NCBI GenBank assembly: GCA_029857975.1
Contig: JAOUFX010000086.1
Coordinates: 1-8,515, forward strand
Length of the DNA: 8,515 nt
DNA from: Deltaproteobacteria bacterium
GTDB taxonomy: Bacteria > Desulfobacterota > SM23-61
Reading direction: 5' to 3'
In this document: positions 4,960 through 8,515 of the stretch, one piece after another
Layout: each line of letters opens with the position of its first letter
Position numbering within the stretch: position 1 is the stretch's first letter
Translations under genes and position numbers: made by a program
Notes under the pieces: generated by a model
Database searches by the model: none
The model's input: only the letters and a program-made list of their open reading frames with translations
Told to the model about the DNA's origin: nothing

Positions 4960-6168
4960 ATGGGCAAAAGCAAAGTATCCATCGTAAAAACCGACCCCCA
5001 ACCAGACTTTCCAGCCATCCGCCAGGCGGTGGAGAAAGCTATAGACCTCATCGGGGGAATCGAAGACCTGATTAAGCCCGGCAAGAAAGTTCTTTTAAAT
5101 CCCAGTTGGGTAGCGCCTCCTACTGAGCCCGAGAAGGGTTGTATTACCCAGGCCGAAGTAACCCGGGCCGTGGCCGACATCGTGCGGGAAATGGGCGCCC
5201 GGGCGATTATCGCCGAATCTGCGGCCGTGGGGGTGGACAGCGAGAAGGTTATCGCAGCTTCAGGGTACGGCCAGCTCAGGGAAAGCGGCTATGAAGTAAT
5301 TGATTTAAAAAAGGCCGCGAAGATCATGATTCCCGTCCCCGGCTGGAAGGTATTTAAAGAAATTGAAAGCCACCCGTTGGTGCGGGAAGCGGATGTAATC
5401 GTTTCCCTGCCGAAAATGAAAACTCACGACCAGACTGAAATCACCTGTGCGATTAAAAAACTCAAAGGTTTGCTTTCGGACCGATATAAGCGGATGATGC
5501 ACCAGGAAGGGTTATTCGAAGGGGTCGTAGACCTTCTGGCGGCGGTGCAGCCGCAATTGACGATAGTGGATGCCGTTTATTGCCAGGAAGGATTGGGCCC
5601 GGTTTTCGGCAGGCCGGTGGAAATGGATCTCATCTTGGCCGGTAAGGACCTCGTGGCAGTGGATGCGGTGTGCGGGCGGATTATGGACTTCGAGCCGGAA
5701 GAAATTCAGCTTACGAAAATTGCTGCCGCCAGAGGTTTGGGAACCCACAAGACGGAAGAGATTGCCATCGTGGGTGAACCTTTAGAGAAAGTTCGCCGTC
5801 GCTTTTTGCGTTCCATCGAAGATAGTCCTGTGCAGGTGGAAGGCTTTAATCTTATCCATGGGGGTATTACCTGCACCGGCTGCCGCAACACGGTGATGAG
5901 CGCCCTGGTGGATATGCGTAACGCCGACCAACTCATGTATCTTCCGGGAGTAACGGTGGTTACGGGAGATCCCGAGATTCCGCCGTTCGTCCCCGCAGAG
6001 AGCATGGTAACCATAGGAAAATGCGTTCCCGAAGGGAAACGGGGCCAGCGTTATGTCAGGGGCTGTCCTCCCAACAATGTCTACGTAGTGCAGGCCATCA
6101 TCGGGGAGAAGGGGAAAGCCAAGGTGATGTATGCAGAAGGTGACTTAGATTCTACCAAACAGAAATAA
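4960..6168 (+). CDS. DUF362 family protein with Cys-rich C-terminal region
   Basis: The 402-residue protein matches DUF362: IIAESAAVG (83-91), the signature LPKMKTHDQTEITCAIKKLKG (150-170, exact family pattern), IVDAVYCQEGLGPVFGRP (202-219) and DLVAVDAVCGRIMDF (230-244). Family members occur in anaerobes, often beside or fused to ferredoxin domains; their biochemical role is unsettled. Instead of a standard ferredoxin tail, this one has an extra region (about 290-400) with C305-TG-C308, C355 and C369-P, possibly a metal or Fe-S site. There is no signal peptide. The ATG at 4960 is chosen because GGAGGA (4948-4953) lies 6 nt upstream. A TTG at 4954 would add two residues but abuts the ribosome site. 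It follows the palindrome at 4924-4941 and precedes the oxidoreductase gene after a 367-bp gap, so co-transcription is uncertain. Confidence 0.88.
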   Translation: MGKSKVSIVKTDPQPDFPAIRQAVEKAIDLIGGIEDLIKPGKKVLLNPSWVAPPTEPEKGCITQAEVTRAVADIVREMGARAIIAESAAVGVDSEKVIAASGYGQLRESGYEVIDLKKAAKIMIPVPGWKVFKEIESHPLVREADVIVSLPKMKTHDQTEITCAIKKLKGLLSDRYKRMMHQEGLFEGVVDLLAAVQPQLTIVDAVYCQEGLGPVFGRPVEMDLILAGKDLVAVDAVCGRIMDFEPEEIQLTKIAAARGLGTHKTEEIAIVGEPLEKVRRRFLRSIEDSPVQVEGFNLIHGGITCTGCRNTVMSALVDMRNADQLMYLPGVTVVTGDPEIPPFVPAESMVTIGKCVPEGKRGQRYVRGCPPNNVYVVQAIIGEKGKAKVMYAEGDLDSTKQK

Positions 6169-6535
6169 CCGGCTCCCTTGCCACGGATCGGCTGGCGGTT
6201 AAAATTTTGATCTCTACGGAGGGAATGGAAATAGGTGAGAAAAGCCTAAAGGGGTTGCGGCTGTTCCATATTTATGCGAAACTTGATAACCGAGTAGGCT
6301 TCTTGCAAGAGGCACTACTTCGCCATTCCGGCGAAAGCCGGAATCCAGAACTGCTTAATAAACCTGGATTCCGGGTCGCGCTTCGCCCTGTACACCAGGC
6401 GGTGCAGGGCTGCGCTTGCCCGGAATGACGATTTCCTCTTGCCCCTAAGATTTTTTTGAAGAGGCTTTAATAATTCTGGATCAATGGGTAAAAAAAAAAA
6501 TTCCCTGAGGGGATAAATAAAAGGAGGAACAGTAA
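6169..6535 (+). other. Intergenic region between DUF362 and oxidoreductase genes
   Basis: This gap holds no credible gene. Its centre is the structured repeat at 6321-6430. Before it, AGTAG (6293-6297) and CTACT (6315-6319) flank the perfect palindrome TCTTGCAAGA (6301-6310), which may belong to the same element. After it come a T7 run (6451-6457), an A11 run (6490-6500) and the oxidoreductase ribosome site AGGAGG (6522-6527). AACCG/CGGTT (6167-6171, 6196-6200) followed by AAAATTTT could be a weak terminator for the DUF362 gene. I see no convincing promoter for the oxidoreductase. Confidence 0.5.
6321..6430. repeat. Dispersed palindromic repeat (REP/MITE-like)
   Basis: The element starts with a perfect hairpin, ATTCCGGC-GAAA-GCCGGAAT (6325-6344, GNRA-type loop). 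A second, longer fold follows: ATTCCGGG (6368-6375) pairs with CCCGGAAT (6419-6426), and nested inside are GCCCTG/CAGGGC (6385-6390, 6405-6410) and CACC/GGTG (6393-6396, 6401-6404). The two halves can also pair with each other, since CCGGAATCCAG (6338-6348) is the exact reverse complement of CTGGATTCCGG (6364-6374). The ATTCCGGCGAAAGCCGGAATCCAG type is a widespread intergenic repeat in proteobacterial genomes, and its spurious translation RHSGESRNPE is a common false protein. It carries no transposase and would be mobilised in trans, if at all. Confidence 0.8.
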
Positions 6536-8452
6536 ATGGCGCAAGGCTACAATGGAAAGATTTTGCGAGTGGATTTGACTTCAGGCGAAATAAAAGTAGA
6601 AGAGCCCAGCGAGGTCATCTACCGCACTTATATGGGGGGCGGAGGTTTGGCCTCCTATTATTTATTGCGGGAACTTCCGCCAGGCATCGATCCGCTGGGA
6701 CCGGAAAATATTCTCATCTTCGCCTCCAGCGTCATCACGGGTGCCCCGGTCTCCGGGATGGTGCGTTATACGGTGGCGGCCAAATCTCCTTTGACGGGGG
6801 GATACGGCGAGGCAGAAGCCGGGGGTTTTTTCGGCCCGGAATTAAAAATGGCCGGTTTTGACGCGGTGATCATTCGGGGGAAAGCTCCTCAACCGTCTTA
6901 TCTGTGGATCCACGATGGCGAAGCAGAAATTCGGTCGGCTGCAGGGATATGGGGGCTGGAGACGGGCCCGGCTCAAGAAAAAATCCGCCAGGAATTGGGA
7001 GATACCCGGATCCGGGTGGCCCAGGCCGGCCCGGCCGGGGAAAAGCTGGTTCGTTTTGCCTGCGTGATCAATGAACTGAAGCATGCCAATGGCCGGACGG
7101 GTATGGGAGCGGTCATGGGTTCCAAGAATCTAAGAGCCATCGCTGCCCGCGGGACGAAAAAACTGGAATATCATGATCCGGAGAAGATAAAAGAGCTGGC
7201 CAAATTGCAGTCCGAGCTGATTGCTCAATGGGGTCCGAACAAAACCATGCGCAAGTTGGGAACGCCCAACCTGGTAATGGCCTTGAATACCCAGGGCATT
7301 CTGCCCACAAAAAATTACATCACCGGCGTCTTCGAAGGTGCGGAAAAGATCAGCGGCGAACGGATGGCTGAGACGATCCTGAAAAGTGAGGAAGGATGTT
7401 ATGCCTGCTCCGTTCGCTGCAAGCGGGCGGTTGAAGTTCCCGAGGGGCCTTACGCCACCTCCCGTGAATATGGGGGGCCAGAGTATGAAACTCTGGGTTC
7501 TCTCGGATCCCTCCTGTGTATTGATAATTTGGCGGCCATTGCCAAGGGCAACGAGCTGTGTAACCGCTATGGACTGGACACCATCTCCGTCGGCGTGGCC
7601 ATTGGATTTGCCATGGAATGCTTTGAAAAGGGCCTTCTTGGCAGGGCGGATACCGAAGGCATGGAATTTCGGCTCGGCAATGCCGAAGCCATGGTGCAGG
7701 GCATCGAATGGATTGCCCACCGCAAGAAAGGCCTGGGTGACCTGCTGGCCGATGGAGTAAAAGTGGCCGCAGCCAAGATCGGCAAGGGCGCTGAAAAATT
7801 TGCTTTGCATATCAAAGGCCAGGAACTCCCGATGCACGATCCGCGGGGAAAGACGGGGCAGGGGCTAAGCTTTGCGCTCTCCCCCACGGGGGCCGACCAC
7901 ATCGAAGCTCCTCACGATACGCCTTTCGCCATGCCGGGAGCAATGCTGGGACGCATTGCCCCCCTGGGTCTTCTGGAGCCGGTACCGGCCAGAGATTTGG
8001 GTCCCCAAAAGGTGCGCAATTATGTCTATCTGCACTTGGTGTGGTCCCTTTTCAACTCCCTGGGAATCTGTAACTTTACGGCCGGCCCGGTTTGGGCGTT
8101 GCCCATCAACAAATGGGCCGAACTCGTTGGCGCGGTCACCGGCTGGGATACCAGCCTCTGGGAACTGCTGAAGGTGGCCGAGCGGACCGTGACCATGGCC
8201 CGGGTATTCAACCTGCGGGAGGGCTTCGGGCGCAAAGACGATACGCTTCCCGATCGACTCTTTGAACCCCTGGAAGGAGGGCCGCTTCAGGGAAAAGGCA
8301 TTGACCGCAAGGAATTTGCCGATGCCTTGACCCTGTATTACGAAGCCATGGGCTGGGATCCACAGGAGGGAGTTCCTACGAAGGGGAAACTGGCTGAGCT
8401 GAACCTGTTCTGGCTGGATGAATTGATCAAGGATAAAAGAGAGGGGCAATAG
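6536..8452 (+). CDS. Aldehyde:ferredoxin oxidoreductase family protein (tungsten/molybdopterin)
   Basis: At 638 residues this is a full-length member of the AOR family, which oxidises aldehydes or related substrates at a bis-pterin tungsten (or molybdenum) centre and passes electrons through one [4Fe-4S] cluster to ferredoxin. It begins with the typical GYNGKILRVDLTSGEI and GGGGLASYYLL, followed by the N-terminal pterin-binding region (SPLTGGYGEAEAGGFFGPELK; HANGRTGMGAVMGSKNLRAI, 183-202). Cluster ligands are C288-x2-C291-x3-C295 and C512 in SLGIC, the spacing of the structurally known enzyme. Candidate active-site residues are E316/E318 in YGGPEYETLG and H434 in HDPRG. The Asp of both family DxxGL(C/D) pterin motifs reads Asn here (N343-RYGLD, N507-SLGIC). 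AGGAGG lies 8 nt before the ATG. It has no signal peptide and is cytosolic. Exact substrate and subfamily cannot be told from sequence alone. Confidence 0.93.
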   Translation: MAQGYNGKILRVDLTSGEIKVEEPSEVIYRTYMGGGGLASYYLLRELPPGIDPLGPENILIFASSVITGAPVSGMVRYTVAAKSPLTGGYGEAEAGGFFGPELKMAGFDAVIIRGKAPQPSYLWIHDGEAEIRSAAGIWGLETGPAQEKIRQELGDTRIRVAQAGPAGEKLVRFACVINELKHANGRTGMGAVMGSKNLRAIAARGTKKLEYHDPEKIKELAKLQSELIAQWGPNKTMRKLGTPNLVMALNTQGILPTKNYITGVFEGAEKISGERMAETILKSEEGCYACSVRCKRAVEVPEGPYATSREYGGPEYETLGSLGSLLCIDNLAAIAKGNELCNRYGLDTISVGVAIGFAMECFEKGLLGRADTEGMEFRLGNAEAMVQGIEWIAHRKKGLGDLLADGVKVAAAKIGKGAEKFALHIKGQELPMHDPRGKTGQGLSFALSPTGADHIEAPHDTPFAMPGAMLGRIAPLGLLEPVPARDLGPQKVRNYVYLHLVWSLFNSLGICNFTAGPVWALPINKWAELVGAVTGWDTSLWELLKVAERTVTMARVFNLREGFGRKDDTLPDRLFEPLEGGPLQGKGIDRKEFADALTLYYEAMGWDPQEGVPTKGKLAELNLFWLDELIKDKREGQ

Positions 8453-8479
8453 GGCGAGGGTCGTTGGAAAAGGAAAAAT

Positions 8480-8515
8480 ATGTTAGGGGTATCCACTTCT
8501 TTCCGATCGGAAATA
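8480..8515 (+). CDS. Possible start of a further gene, cut by window end
   Basis: Twenty-seven bp after the oxidoreductase stop, an ATG opens a frame that stays open for 12 codons to the window edge (MLGVSTSFRSEI). AAGGAAAA lies just upstream as a modest ribosome site. The short spacing would fit co-transcription with the oxidoreductase. Twelve residues are too few to assign a family. Confidence 0.35.
   Translation, partial: MLGVSTSFRSEI

Noticed and set aside
6207..6428. Open frame of 73 residues ending in RHSGESRNPE...
   Set aside because: This is the familiar false translation of the dispersed palindromic repeat; there is no ribosome site.
6321..6430. CRISPR-like repeat unit
   Set aside because: There is a single palindromic element with no regularly spaced copies and no cas genes.
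7130..7837. Minus-strand open frame of 235 residues
   Set aside because: It is antisense to the central part of the oxidoreductase gene, where the C288/C291/C295 motif is read on the + strand.
7865..8449. Minus-strand open frame of 194 residues
   Set aside because: It is antisense to the oxidoreductase C-terminal part and contains no recognisable domain.

Overview
The window looks like chromosomal DNA of an anaerobic bacterium, most plausibly of the deltaproteobacterial (Desulfobacterota) type. This is inferred from a tungsten/molybdopterin aldehyde:ferredoxin oxidoreductase-family enzyme, a small two-cluster ferredoxin, a DUF362 protein, a stand-alone receiver domain with a 'VPPPEGYLSKP' tail, and a dispersed palindromic repeat built on ATTCCGGCGAAAGCCGGAAT. 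No marker gene fixes the taxonomy.

Left part (1-3918). The 3' end of a response-regulator receiver gene (+ strand, cut by the window edge) meets the 3' end of a tightly packed minus-strand operon only 5 bp away. Read in its own direction, the operon is: a putative GNAT/FemAB-like transferase (3918-3067), a TraB/GumN-family protein (3070-2213), a paralogue of the first transferase (2216-1374), and a radical SAM protein with a SPASM/Twitch-like C-terminus (1377-277). All three junctions are 4-bp ATGA start/stop overlaps, so the genes look translationally coupled and probably act together. I do not recognise this combination as a described system, and it is the best candidate here for something new.

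Middle (3919-4959). An AT-rich divergent control region carries a convincing forward promoter for a ferredoxin gene, a weaker reverse promoter for the operon, and an inverted repeat over the reverse -35 element. The ferredoxin has lost one Cys of its first cluster motif to Lys. It is followed by a probable terminator hairpin and then a short remnant of a cardiolipin synthase/phospholipase D gene that retains only the C-terminal part.

Right part (4960-8515). A DUF362 protein with an unusual four-Cys C-terminal region is preceded by an 18-base palindrome. A 367-bp intergenic stretch with the structured repeat follows, then the complete aldehyde:ferredoxin oxidoreductase-family gene and perhaps the first codons of another gene at the window edge. 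Ferredoxin, DUF362 protein and oxidoreductase lie on the same strand and could form a loose redox module, with the ferredoxin as electron acceptor. They are separated by non-coding DNA and do not form a tight operon.
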